From NCBI GenBank assembly GCA_958510875.1, contig OY294067.1, positions 278,213,242-278,277,241 of the forward strand: 64,000 bases of DNA. The letters are read 5' to 3'. Positions 55,128 through 64,000 of the stretch are shown one piece after another. Made by a program: the position numbers and the translations under genes. Numbering within the stretch: position 1 is the stretch's first letter; every line of letters begins with the position of its first letter. Source of the DNA: Endomychus coccineus (taxonomy: Eukaryota > Arthropoda > Insecta > Coleoptera > Endomychidae). The notes below the pieces were generated by a model. That model ran no database searches and was not told the DNA's origin. It saw only the letters and a list, made by a program, of their open reading frames with translations.

Positions 55128-56415
55128 AGGGTTTTCCATTAAGGCCGGGTAGATGTTAAAATTGAATAAAACAAGTTGTGTGTGAGATATTAGCGAATTT
55201 TTTGTTTTATTTGAAAGGCCTATTAATGACATTATGTATGAAATATTACATCGTTTAAATGGCTGCCGCGGCTTCGGTGGGTGGCGCGCATTCGAGAGGT
55301 CCAATTTTCGACGACTCTGGCGCATAGATCTGGTTGAATTTGAGCAATGGCACTGGTTATATTGACTTTGAGTGCATCGGTCGTTCGCGGCCTATTGGCA
55401 TAGACCTGCGACTTAAGGAAACTCCACAACAAATAATCTAACGAGGTCAAATCGCACGATCTCGGTGGCCAGTTCACGTAGCCTCTGCGTGAGATAACTC
55501 TGCCCTCAAATCGCTCGTGCAGAATGTCCATTGTGGCATCAGCTGTGTGGTACGTGGCGCCGTATTGCTGAAACCATGTATCATCCACATCCATATCATC
55601 CAATTTGGGACAAAAGAAATTGGTTAACATAGATCGGTAGCGCTCTCCGTTGACGGTGATGGCAATGCCATCGTCGTTTTCGAAAAAGTACGGACCGATA
55701 ATGCCGCCGGACCACAATTCACACCAAACAGTGACTTTCAGCATATGCATTGTCACTTGGTGGACCTCGTGTGGATTGGCATCGTCCCAAATCCGGCAAT
55801 TTTGCTTGTTGACGTACCGATTCATCCAAAAATGGGCCTCGTCGCTGAAGATGATTTTTTTGTTAAAATCGGGGTCTGCTTCCAACTGCTCCAAAGCCCA
55901 GTCAGCGAACTCACGGCGTTGTCTATGGTCATTTACCTTCAGCTCCTGGGTCAGTTGGATCTTGTACGGGTGTAGACCTAAGTTCTGACGCAATATTCGC
56001 AAAGTTGATGTCTGCGAAAGGCCGAGTTCTTGTGAGCGGCGCGGAATTGACTGCCTCCGGTTCTCCTGCACACTCTCATGGACAGCGGCGATGTTTTCGG
56101 CAGATCTTCCGTTTCTTTTACGTACATGTGTTGGCTGATTGTGCAGTGAACCAGTCAACTCAAATTTTGCCACGAGACGTTGAATAGTCGACTGGGAAGG
56201 ACGACCATGCAAACCGTAAAATGGGCGCAACGAGCGCATCGTTGCCACAAGGGAACATAAAGTTTTATCATTTGAACGCGTTGCTCGACACTGTTACTTG
56301 CCATGGTGGTTTGTCTTGAGTGACTGAATAATAAACAATATATTTGACAGATGCAGCCTAAATAACATGGCTGCCATGAATTGTCAAAATCTACCCGTCC
56401 CTATTGGAAAACCCT
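55128..56415 (-). mobile_element. Mariner-like element with full-length transposase
   Basis: Ends agggttttccattaaggccgg (55128) and its imperfect reverse complement (ending 56415), about 26 bp each. Inserted in the 3' tail of the family J copy. Contains one uninterrupted 338-residue transposase on the minus strand. Confidence 0.85.
55232..56248 (-). CDS. Mariner-like transposase, open frame but second catalytic Asp replaced
   Basis: 338 residues, uninterrupted, close to the usual mariner length (about 345). N-terminal HTH region (LHGRPSQSTIQRLVAKFELT, QTSTLRILRQNLGLHPYKIQ, about 10-105). DDE core: IIFSDEAHFWMN (first Asp, about 135), WFQQYGATYHTADA (the position expected to be Asp in QQDGA is Tyr, about 231), and CDLTSLDYLLWSFLKSQVY (third Asp, about 266). 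The start may lie further upstream: the plus-strand sequence up to 56310 keeps a related frame with a break. With the Asp-to-Tyr change it should bind ends but not cut DNA. Confidence 0.85.
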   Translation of the reverse strand: MATMRSLRPFYGLHGRPSQSTIQRLVAKFELTGSLHNQPTHVRKRNGRSAENIAAVHESVQENRRQSIPRRSQELGLSQTSTLRILRQNLGLHPYKIQLTQELKVNDHRQRREFADWALEQLEADPDFNKKIIFSDEAHFWMNRYVNKQNCRIWDDANPHEVHQVTMHMLKVTVWCELWSGGIIGPYFFENDDGIAITVNGERYRSMLTNFFCPKLDDMDVDDTWFQQYGATYHTADATMDILHERFEGRVISRRGYVNWPPRSCDLTSLDYLLWSFLKSQVYANRPRTTDALKVNITSAIAQIQPDLCARVVENWTSRMRATHRSRGSHLNDVIFHT

Positions 56416-56590
56416 TTATAAATAAACATTAGTGCACATCGGATCATTCTACATGAAGATCGTACTGAACCACTTACATGAGAAATCTTTATTTATAATA
56501 AAATATTACATTCATCAATGTTTTATTTCAATCAAGCTAGATTAACAGAAACTGAATACATTTCACATTTCAGTGCTTACTGTACATATT

Positions 56591-56596
56591 TTTATT
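56591..56596 (-). terminator. Polyadenylation signal of gene 3
   Basis: TTTATT on the plus strand reads AATAAA on the minus strand, about 48 bases after the gene 3 stop. Confidence 0.6.
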
Positions 56597-56643
56597 ATAT
56601 ACTAGGCAATAATCAGAGAACGAGGAAAGTATGTACATGATTA

Positions 56644-56933
56644 TTATGGTGCTAATGTTGTAGTCGGTGCTATTGTGGTTGTAGCCTCATCTTTGTATAT
56701 TTCTTGTAACTCGAAAACAATAGCTATAATAGCACTAGTTGCACCAACTACTACTGCCAGAAATGCGAATATTATTATCGCCCAATCTTTTATTTTCCAA
56801 ATTATTGAAAGTTCCGCGTAAAAGCATGCTAGATGCATTATTGGAGGTAATAAAACGGCTAGCGAAGTTTGGCCGATCGCCCCGACCAGTGAAATCACAA
56901 GACCCAGTAAAGGTATTGCTGCAGCTAGTAGAA
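56644..56933 (-). CDS. Gene 3 last coding exon (290 nt with stop)
   Basis: Minus-strand acceptor gcttttcttttcag ends at 56934. Encodes LLAAAIPLLGLVISLVGAIG, two terminal helices and the tail DEATTTIAPTTTLAP. The ATG in frame just upstream (56949) is intronic and is not the start. Confidence 0.9.
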
Positions 56934-59900
56934 CTGAAAAGAAAAGCATTGTCTATAATTCAGGTTATGAAATTCGTTTGTATTAATTGATGTATAGGTC
57001 GTGCTATACCTGATGAAGTGATGAAAAATATACGAAATGATAGCTAAACCACTATGATATTATTAGAAAAGACTGGATAACAAATTTGTCTGACTAGATT
57101 AAATTCATATGACATAATATAATTTAGTATACACACAGCAATCTGAACGCTGGCGAATATAGTAATTATGATAATTTATTCAGTTGATATGACAGAGCAC
57201 AATAGAAAATAATCAGAGACAGTGATGAACTATTTATCTTGTGGAAATCCATTTTTATAAAATAAAGTGAAGTAGAAGTAAAAGTAAGAAGTGAATTTAT
57301 TTTCTAAATAATAATTGTTGCAAAATGATAACAAGATATTAAGAAAACAAATCAAACAATACAGAAGAAATTTAAAATAAAATACAAAGACAAAAACTTA
57401 CTTATTCAAGTATTCATTAACCGTGTATGGTTCACATTGCACAATGATACAGTGGCGGAACTTCAATTTTTCGGCCCCCCCGCAAAATATTATTCGGGTC
57501 CCTACTACAAAAGAAACACAAATTTTTATTGATATTTTTATTAAAAAATAACAAAAAGGAACAAAATTGCATCATTAACAATTAAAAATTAACAAAAGAA
57601 AATATATTTAAAATTTAAAATCCTTCCTCCTGGATTTCAAATTTGCAAAATCTCTAATCACATCTTTTATTTCCATATTTGAATTAAAAAATAAAGCTGA
57701 AAATATAACTTACCTACTTTCACAGTTCACTTAATATTTATTTAATATTTTGTAACGAATTCGAGTTGAATGCAAATTTCAAAGTTACCCACACATTCAC
57801 AAGATATAGGTATCTTAAAATTAACGAACTTAAAATCTAATAGAAAAGTAGAGGAGGGTGGAGTTTACAAATTGGTAGGTTTTTATTGGTGACAGGAAGG
57901 AAGTGGTGGAAAACATGCTATTACTGAGGAATGTGTAAGAAGAAAGGTTCAAATACTTCAAATGGAAAAACTCGAATTGTCGATGCGCCAAGAAATGGAC
58001 GTGAATAACATCTGGGGGGTATCATAAATAATAAATATTTGGGCTTGTATAGTTCTGAAAACATGAAACAAATGAACGTACCTACCGGAGGGGATGAGAC
58101 GGTGACGAGACGGTTGTAAAATTGGGAAGTACATACATAATTAAATAATATAAAATAATATATAGTGGCGTTAATTAGCGACGTAACACTGTCACTGATC
58201 AACCTACCCAAACAATTTTCGACAAGTGCTCTGAAGAGTGTCAGAGAGGGGCCTTTTTCTTTGTTTTCAGGCAGTCGAGTCAGTGCGTCAAAACAAATTA
58301 ATGACAAACAGATGTGGGAGGTTGCAATACTTGCTAAGGGTTTTAAAATGTTTTGTATTAGAATTGTTTTTTTTTTGCGCTTGCTGGTAAAGTCGGTTAT
58401 CAGTTTCGAGAATGTTTCACTCTTTTCATGATGCATTTGGGGGCCCCTATAGCTCTGGGGCCCCCCGCGTTTCGGGGTCCCGCGCATTGTAGTTCCGCCA
58501 CTGCAATGATATTTAATATTTTATTCTTAAATTCACAGAAATTCTCCATATATTGAATATCAATGGGCAAGTTGTTGAATAATTGAAAGATTGCGAAGAA
58601 TCTTTGGATTGATAAATGTATATTCCAATAACAGTTAGCAAGTAGTTTTTCTTGAAAAATCCTTTGCAACTTTGTTTATATTATAATCCAAAGATTATTC
58701 GTATTGCTCTTTTTTGCTGCCTGAATGTCATCTCAACCTGGTAACTTTCACTCCAAAAAAATACCCCAAGACTCAACAGAAATTGAAAATTGGCATAATA
58801 AAAACTTTTTCTCAAGTTGTGGTTTCATGACACGTTACATCGTTGTTCGATTTCTTTACTTCAGTTGAGGTTTTTATCTATATTTATTCCAAGACATTTC
58901 GAATAATCCCTCATTTCCAAATTGTAATTATTTAAAGTTGATGATTCTGGTATTTGTAGTCTACTTTTGTTCAAAGTGAGTTTGTTATTATGCACAAATG
59001 TTCAATTTTTGAGAGTACAAAGGCAATTTCAGTTTCGAGAAGGGAAAGGTAATTTGCAGATACTTCAATGTTACTGTCACGTGTACAATTGATGAGTAAC
59101 TTTCTAGCATCAGCAATAACTTCAGGTAGATCATTAATATGGATTAAGAACAAAAGTGGGCCAATTATGCGACCTTGTATTTCGTGAAAAAATCCATCAA
59201 TCTATTGCATAGTAGCTTCTCATTAAATTGGGGGAATGAAGAAAGCAGGCTGATTGGTCGGTAGTTTCCTAGATCTTCTGGATCATTTTTTTTTGTAGAG
59301 TGGTATTATCAACGCGGTGAGGAAAAACTCCACATCTGAAAGAACTGTTTAAAATGTTGCATAATGGATTCACTATATTCATAATTGTCTCCTTTAAAAT
59401 TGATAGAGGTATTTCATAATAGCCAGAGCTAGTTTTGTTTTTTAAAAGACTAGAAGTTTTAATTATCACTTCCTCTGTTACTTCGAATAAGTAGAAAGAG
59501 TTTTTTAATTCTGGTATTAGTAATTTGCCCTCAAAATTGGAAGAATAATTCTTCCATAGTTCAGAGGCAATGTATATATGTATTTTATTTCTTAACAATA
59601 TCTATTTTTCAAAATCTGTATATATAAATCTACCTGTTCTTCCTATATTCACTTAATTATCATGTAAAAGTCAAAACCGGTCGTGTTTATTGAAAAATAA
59701 AATGTTTTGTGGAAATTAGACAAAAAATTGTTATACCTATTTCATTTTAGAAAATAATCAGTTATAAATATAATCAAATCATAAACGTGAAATCAGATAC
59801 GAAGTTTTTGTTTTCAGAATTCATCATAATTGGTAGACAACAATTTTTGGTTATGAGATATATTTATTGAATCAGAAAATACTACTTACTGACTATCTCA

Positions 59901-62900
59901 GTAACACTATATAAGATACGACTATCAGTGACACATTCACCCATGTGGGGGCCCCCGGTTACATATACTTACCCCCCCCCCATTCCTACAAATACAAAAT
60001 AATTCAAAAGCAATCACACTGCGAATGATAAGAAGACATTTAAAACAATTCAATAATATAATTATTTGTTACGATTAATTTTCTGTTGATATTGAATAAT
60101 ATATAAATGATATTAGATATTAGTAGATGTAATAATAGAGATTAGGACCCTCCTTTCAACTTTTCGAAACTTTCCGTTGCTTATCAAATATTTTGTTTAG
60201 GTATATGTTATAGTCATCAAGATTAAACCCAGCACAATAAATTAAACAATTACTTACATGAAGCTATAATCATCGATGTGCGAAATAAATGTATAACTAG
60301 CGCCGGATGAGCGAATGGGCCATATTTATTATAAATTAATGCGTAGAGAGTATCGATGATGATGTACATTTGTAGAGCATAACCCAATAGTATGCAGAGT
60401 GCGAGAAAGATCACACAAACTTCCGATACACTGCAACAAAAATATAATTATTCATCGTTAAAGGGTTACATTGCCGAATTTTTATTATCATTATTTTGTT
60501 ATTATAAATAGGGCCCTGGGCTCGTAAGACGGCCTATGGAAACCAAATGGTATAGGGGTTGCGCGTCGCTGAACGGACTAGATTTTATCTTCTTCCCTTT
60601 TTAGGACATAAAGCTTCACGAATATCTGCAATGTAGCAAATGGAAATGCTTTACGAAGAAGAAATGAAGAAGTATTGACCCCCTTGCAAATTGATGTTAT
60701 ATGACGAGACCAAGACAGTTCAGACGTTATTGTGACCCCTAAATTCACATGAGATTGTACAGCTGACAATGCATTATTATCCAGTGGATATTTTAGATTT
60801 GGATTTGTTTTTCCCATATGGAGTACCACAACGCTTATCGACATTCAAAGGCAGTAACCATTCCGAGCACCATTTGGAAAATGTGGAAATGTCACTCTGT
60901 AGTTGGTCATGGGAGATTAAGAGCCTTGCGTATATCTTCGTGTCATCTGCATTAGTCGAGCAGGTTGATTTTAGTAATCTGGGTAGGTCGGCAACACATA
61001 TAATGAACGTAAGCGGCCCAAGAAAATTGTCTTGTGGAACACCAGTAAGATCAGGACTAGTGGAGGAGTGAGTGTTGCCGACTTCAACACAAGGAGATCT
61101 TTTTCTTAAAAATGCTTGAATTCGTTTTTGCATCTTTCCTCGAAAACCAATGTGGTCAAGTTCAGTTAGTAGTCTGTTATGAGGAACTCGATCAAATGCC
61201 TTCTAACAGTCCAGGTACATGATATCAGTAGGCTGCTTGGCATTTAGGACAAGTGACCAGTCCTTGACATATCGCGGACGATTGGTACTCACCGACCGTT
61301 CTGGTCCAAATCCATGCTCTCGGTCGGGGATTATTCTATGGATCATTGAGAAATGCACCATTTCTTCTCATATTACGGCTTTCATCATTTTATAATGATA
61401 GGTACCAGGCTGATGTGGCGGTAGTTTTCACAGGCCAATTTATTTGTTTTTTGAAGATGGCAGTAGCAGATGATGTTCTCCAGGAATCCGGAAGTGCATG
61501 ATCATTAAAGGGTTCTGTCATTATTAAAGAAACTAGATTGACAAAAAAAAAGTGACTAACTTGAGCTCGTCTAGTCAGCCTAATTGGAATTTCTCATGGT
61601 GGAATAACATACGAGATTTCTGATGAGCCCCGATCATGGAAATACCTATAGAAAAGGGAATTAACTTAAGTGTGACATCACCAATCAGACGAATAGCTCT
61701 TTTCTGGACAGAATCCGAGAACTTCAGCGTATGTTTGGAAGTCCAACTCAAAACATGTCAACAGTACTTCAGGACTATTCGAATCTGTGCTTTGTAAATT
61801 ATGAGGAGCTGCTGGAATGTTAAGTAGTTCTTGGTACGGAATTGAAAACCAAGTTTTTATGGACCTATTTTCGCAATGGACCTCACATGATCATTCTATA
61901 GGAGGCTGCTGTTGGTGGTGATCCCGAGGAATAGGAGTACCTGACATTATCATATTAGGGCTGTGGGATTCGCCTTTCTGGAGGAAATACAAGCTTGAGT
62001 CTTGGTTACATTGAAATCTACTAGAATGTGAGATCCAAATTTCAAAATCGTTTGCCCGATCTCCATTAATTGCATCAATCTGTCTCTGTCTTGCTCTTCC
62101 GGCTTCATTAGATGATATATGAGCTCTGGATGAGGAAGCCGTATCGAGTGTACCATCATCTGCAATGCTGTGGACGGGACAGGTAGTCGCTTCCAATAAA
62201 TCGTTGATATTGACCAAAAACAAAGTTGGTGCCAAGACATTGCCTGTGCAACACCAGCTATTGTTTCGAAGGATATTCCATCAATTGTCAGATGGAGTTA
62301 TCTATGAAAACTCGATAGTAAGCAACATAGTTGAGGCGGCCAACCATATGACGGAAGTTTCTCAAGGAGGCCTTGACGGTAGGCTTGGTCAAATGCTTTG
62401 AAGATATTCAACTAAAAAAGCATGATATCCGACTTCAAAGCCACTTTCAAATGGAATCGGACTATAATCACAACACTAGTTAGTCATATTGGAGCCGCCA
62501 TCTTGTTTTTCTCTCTTATAAATACTCCATAATGCTTTGCCAGCCGAATGATCTACACCTGGCAGAATGCAAGTTAACCGGACGCAAAGAAGTAGGTCAA
62601 CATTCACTTGCAAGATTTCACACGAACGATATAGATCGATAGATAAAGAAGACAAGTTAAATAAAGCCTTGTACTGATTTAGAAACCGCTAATGAAACAC
62701 GCTTTATTATACTCTATTTCTCATTGTAAATGTTAAATATTTCACAGCTCTATGATTTATAGTGACGCCTGCTGTCAGGCTGATTTTCGAAATATAACTT
62801 TGTTTTATCCTGACACTTGCTGTCACATGAGCTATCAAAATTAGTCACACGGTAAAGACATAAAATAGACAGTGACGTCGTATGGATGACGTCATTTGAA

Positions 62901-63940
62901 TATTAAAAGAAGAATTTCGGACATTTCTGCTGGTTAAATATAGGAGTGTGATATATATTTATAACCAGAAAAAAACGGTTAACCTTATGGTTCGATAAAA
63001 AAGGACATAAGCTCAATATTCTAGAATCAATAGAAATTGCAAAACATTCAAATAACAATAGTAGGATAATATTAAATGACCAAATGGACACCTATAATTC
63101 ACCACTTGTCAACAATTTTCTAAATAACAATTAGCAGAATTAATTAAGAAGGAAATGCTACAAGTTTATCGTACCTAATTTTGAGTTTGATTCTCTAATT
63201 TCCGAAAGTTGAAATAATTTTGCGTAAACGCCGAAATCATAGACATATTTCTTTTTTACTTCAAAGTTACTCTTAACGCTACTATCGTCCACTGTAACTC
63301 TTCTTCTAGTTCCTTCATTTTGTTATTACTCCTAGATATGCAAATGTTTCTACTTGTTCGAGTATTTCCCCTCTATTTATATGTTGTGTTCTAACGAGCG
63401 TGGCACCTCCCACCCGAGTGTACATGCACTTTAATAATACATGAAGAAGGAACATCAATCAACTACAAAGAACTTTCAAATAACTGACCCAGTATTACCA
63501 AAATATATAAAAATTAAAAAAACTAGCCAGTCAAAAGCTTAAAAGTTTGACAAACTAAAGTAAGATGACCTTGCCGCTTGGAGTTGCTAACTTACATCGC
63601 TAGCAGGGAGCAAAAGTTATTTTCTATGGGTGAATGTAGTCGTTAATGTTGAGGAAATACTGTCTTGGATGAGCGGAAGATGACCCAAATGGATAGTTTA
63701 TCAACCTTAACTGATTGTTCATACTGTCCATTATTCTAAATTATGATTTAAAACTGATACATACGTATCTTCCTCGAAATTCATTGTGATACTTCCTTTA
63801 CTTTCGTCACCATATCGAATGTAAGACAATGTTCCAACTAAAATAGTTATCGACATCTCCAGAAAACTGCTGACATTTAGAACTCCCCAAGGCATTGTCA
63901 TCCATTCCTTATTCTTGATTTCCACGTATAACGGCAGTAC
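56644..63940 (-). CDS. Gene 3: SLC36/PAT proton-coupled amino-acid transporter, 3' half, 5' part outside window
   Basis: Three minus-strand coding exons (63940-63765, 60430-60258, 56933-56644) join in phase to 639 nt, 212 residues plus stop. The product starts VLPLYVEIKNKEWMTMPWGV, passes YGDESKGSITMNFEEDT and a helix pair ending YALIYNKYGPFAHPALVIHL, and ends LLGLVISLVGAIGQTSLAVL plus terminal helices and a Thr-rich tail (ATTTIAPTTTLAP). This is the C-terminal half of an SLC36 carrier, homologous to gene 2 from residue 252 onward. It faces genes 1 and 2 tail to tail. It is more diverged than they are from each other, and the tail resembles gene 2. Exon lengths 176 and 173 equal those of gene 2. 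No damage is seen in the visible part. Confidence 0.87.
57450..58503. mobile_element. hAT-type MITE with perfect 8-bp target duplication
   Basis: TIRs CAGTGGCGGAACT and AGTTCCGCCACTG at the very ends, flanked by caatgata on both sides (57442-57449 and 58504-58511). 1054 bp. The ends are GC-rich (ggccccccc and ggggcccc runs), the middle AT-rich. A 188-codon minus frame (58487-57921) begins in the GC-rich end and resembles no transposase; at most a few residues could be a remnant. Its TIR differs from the CAGTGGCGGCTC family, so it is a separate family. Confidence 0.87.
58515..59640 (-). mobile_element. Jockey/CR1-like non-LTR element, RT fragments, interrupted by the hAT MITE
   Basis: The minus strand has 59598-59269 (EEVIIKTSSLLKNKTSSGYY, EIPLSILKETIMNIVNPL, FRCGVFPHRV), 59153-58971 (LIHINDLPEVIADARKLLI) and 58669-58515 (QLFNNLPIDIQYMENFCEFK, KNKILNI). 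The order is that of an RT with most of the palm missing. The hAT MITE at 57450-58503 sits in its last codons, and the sequence resumes below 57441. Confidence 0.65.
59641..60257. other. Gene 3 intron DNA, nothing recognised
   Basis: AT-rich, with short C and G runs at 59945-59990. No coding or repeat structure that I can support. Confidence 0.4.
60258..60430 (-). CDS. Gene 3 coding exon (173 nt)
   Basis: Minus-strand acceptor tttgttgcag ends at 60431 and donor gtaagt begins at 60257. One base completes the previous codon, then VSEVCVIFLALCILLGYALQ, MYIIIDTLYALIYNKYGPFA and LVIHLFRTSMIIAS; one base is left. Its phase and 173-nt length match genes 1 and 2. Confidence 0.87.
60530..61520 (-). 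mobile_element. Jockey-like non-LTR element, RT pseudogene
   Basis: The minus strand gives 61133-60777 (IQAFLRKRSPCVEVG, TGVPQDNFLGPLTFIICVAD, then NADDTKIYARLLISHDQLQS) and 60844-60578 (HMGKTNPNLKYPLDNNALSA, VNLGVTITSELSWSRHITSI). The catalytic YADD reads NADD and the motif B glycine-serine is lost, so it is dead. Upstream, about 61200-61140, is a KAFD..PH-like block. A different family from J. Confidence 0.75.
61545..62400 (-). mobile_element. Jockey/BS-like family J fragment
   Basis: The minus strand holds motif A-like KAFDQAY (about 62390), NINDLLEATTCPVHSIADDG (62210-62150), SSRAHISSNEAGRARQRQID, and the shared PNMIMSGTPIP block (61940). Lacks the C-terminus found in other copies, and stops near 61545 in the shared ACTTGAGCTCGTCTAGT segment. 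In the gene 3 intron, on the same strand as gene 3. Confidence 0.7.
62401..63764. other. Gene 3 intron DNA with one dispersed repeat
   Basis: 63095-63250 is the diverged copy of the repeat at 15958-16250. The rest is AT-rich with no gene recognised. Confidence 0.4.
63765..63940 (-). CDS. Gene 3 coding exon (176 nt), first one visible
   Basis: On the minus strand the acceptor ttcaattcttag ends at 63941 and the donor gtatgt begins at 63764. Starts phase 0 with VLPLYVEIK and ends NFEED plus two bases. Counterpart of 34408-34583 and 14558-14736. Confidence 0.87.
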
Positions 63941-64000
63941 CTAAGAATTGAATAAATATTTTGAGGATAACAAATTTATCCCTCGCACCTTTTAACTTTA

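Noticed and set aside
55650..55988. 112-codon plus-strand open frame
   Set aside because: Antisense to the intact mariner transposase; no independent support.
57921..58487. 188-codon minus-strand open frame
   Set aside because: Lies wholly inside the hAT-type MITE and begins in its GC-rich end; no transposase or other motif.

Overview
This is AT-rich animal DNA from an insect. The host genes have GT-AG introns of up to 11.6 kb. The mobile elements are of insect type: R1-like, Jockey/BS-like and R2-like non-LTR fragments, Penelope-like pieces, Tc1/mariner and hAT elements, and an errantivirus with a tRNA-Ser-type primer site. I cannot fix the order; a beetle is a guess from the style of the retroelements.

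The host content is a cluster of three paralogous SLC36 / PAT proton-coupled amino-acid transporter genes. None of them shows as one long reading frame; I rebuilt them exon by exon from splice sites and codon phase. Gene 1 (+, 388-20176) lacks its 5' exons, which lie before the window; its last five coding exons encode 359 residues. Gene 2 (+, 25617-42182) is complete: eight coding exons, 1407 nt, 468 residues, including two tiny 5' exons (62 and 57 nt). Gene 3 (-, 63940-56644) has its last three coding exons here (212 residues), and its 5' part lies beyond the window. Exon lengths and intron phases match between copies (210, 273, 176/179, 173 nt), so the cluster arose by tandem duplication plus one inversion.

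Everything else is mobile-element debris in introns and intergenic DNA. 598-12238: an R1-like derelict, two hAT copies, an R2-like fragment and a dead mariner relative. 12512-19931: R1-like and Jockey-like 3' ends and fold-back repeats. 20177-25600: fold-backs, a mariner-derived MITE, a broken copy of an unnamed zinc-binding protein family, and a hammerhead-like motif. 25812-41877 (gene 2 introns): an 8-bp-TSD MITE, a Penelope-like GIY-YIG endonuclease gene split by a hAT, a Jockey-like copy carrying about 0.6 kb of foreign coding-like DNA, and two mariner-derived elements. 42183-56600: a BS-like endonuclease fragment split by a 7.27-kb errantivirus with near-identical LTRs, gag, a frameshifted pol and an open env; then a mariner with perfect 29-bp TIRs; then a Jockey-like copy split by a fold-back; then a mariner with an unbroken but catalytically altered transposase. 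56934-63764 (gene 3 introns): a hAT MITE with a perfect 8-bp target duplication and further non-LTR fragments.

The transporters probably move small neutral amino acids with protons across lysosomal or plasma membranes and have no functional link with the elements around them. I saw no tRNA, rRNA or CRISPR array, and no clearly new biological system. The best leads are the foreign coding-like segment at 35600-36250, the zinc-binding family at 21930-23414, the hammerhead-like motifs and the young errantivirus.
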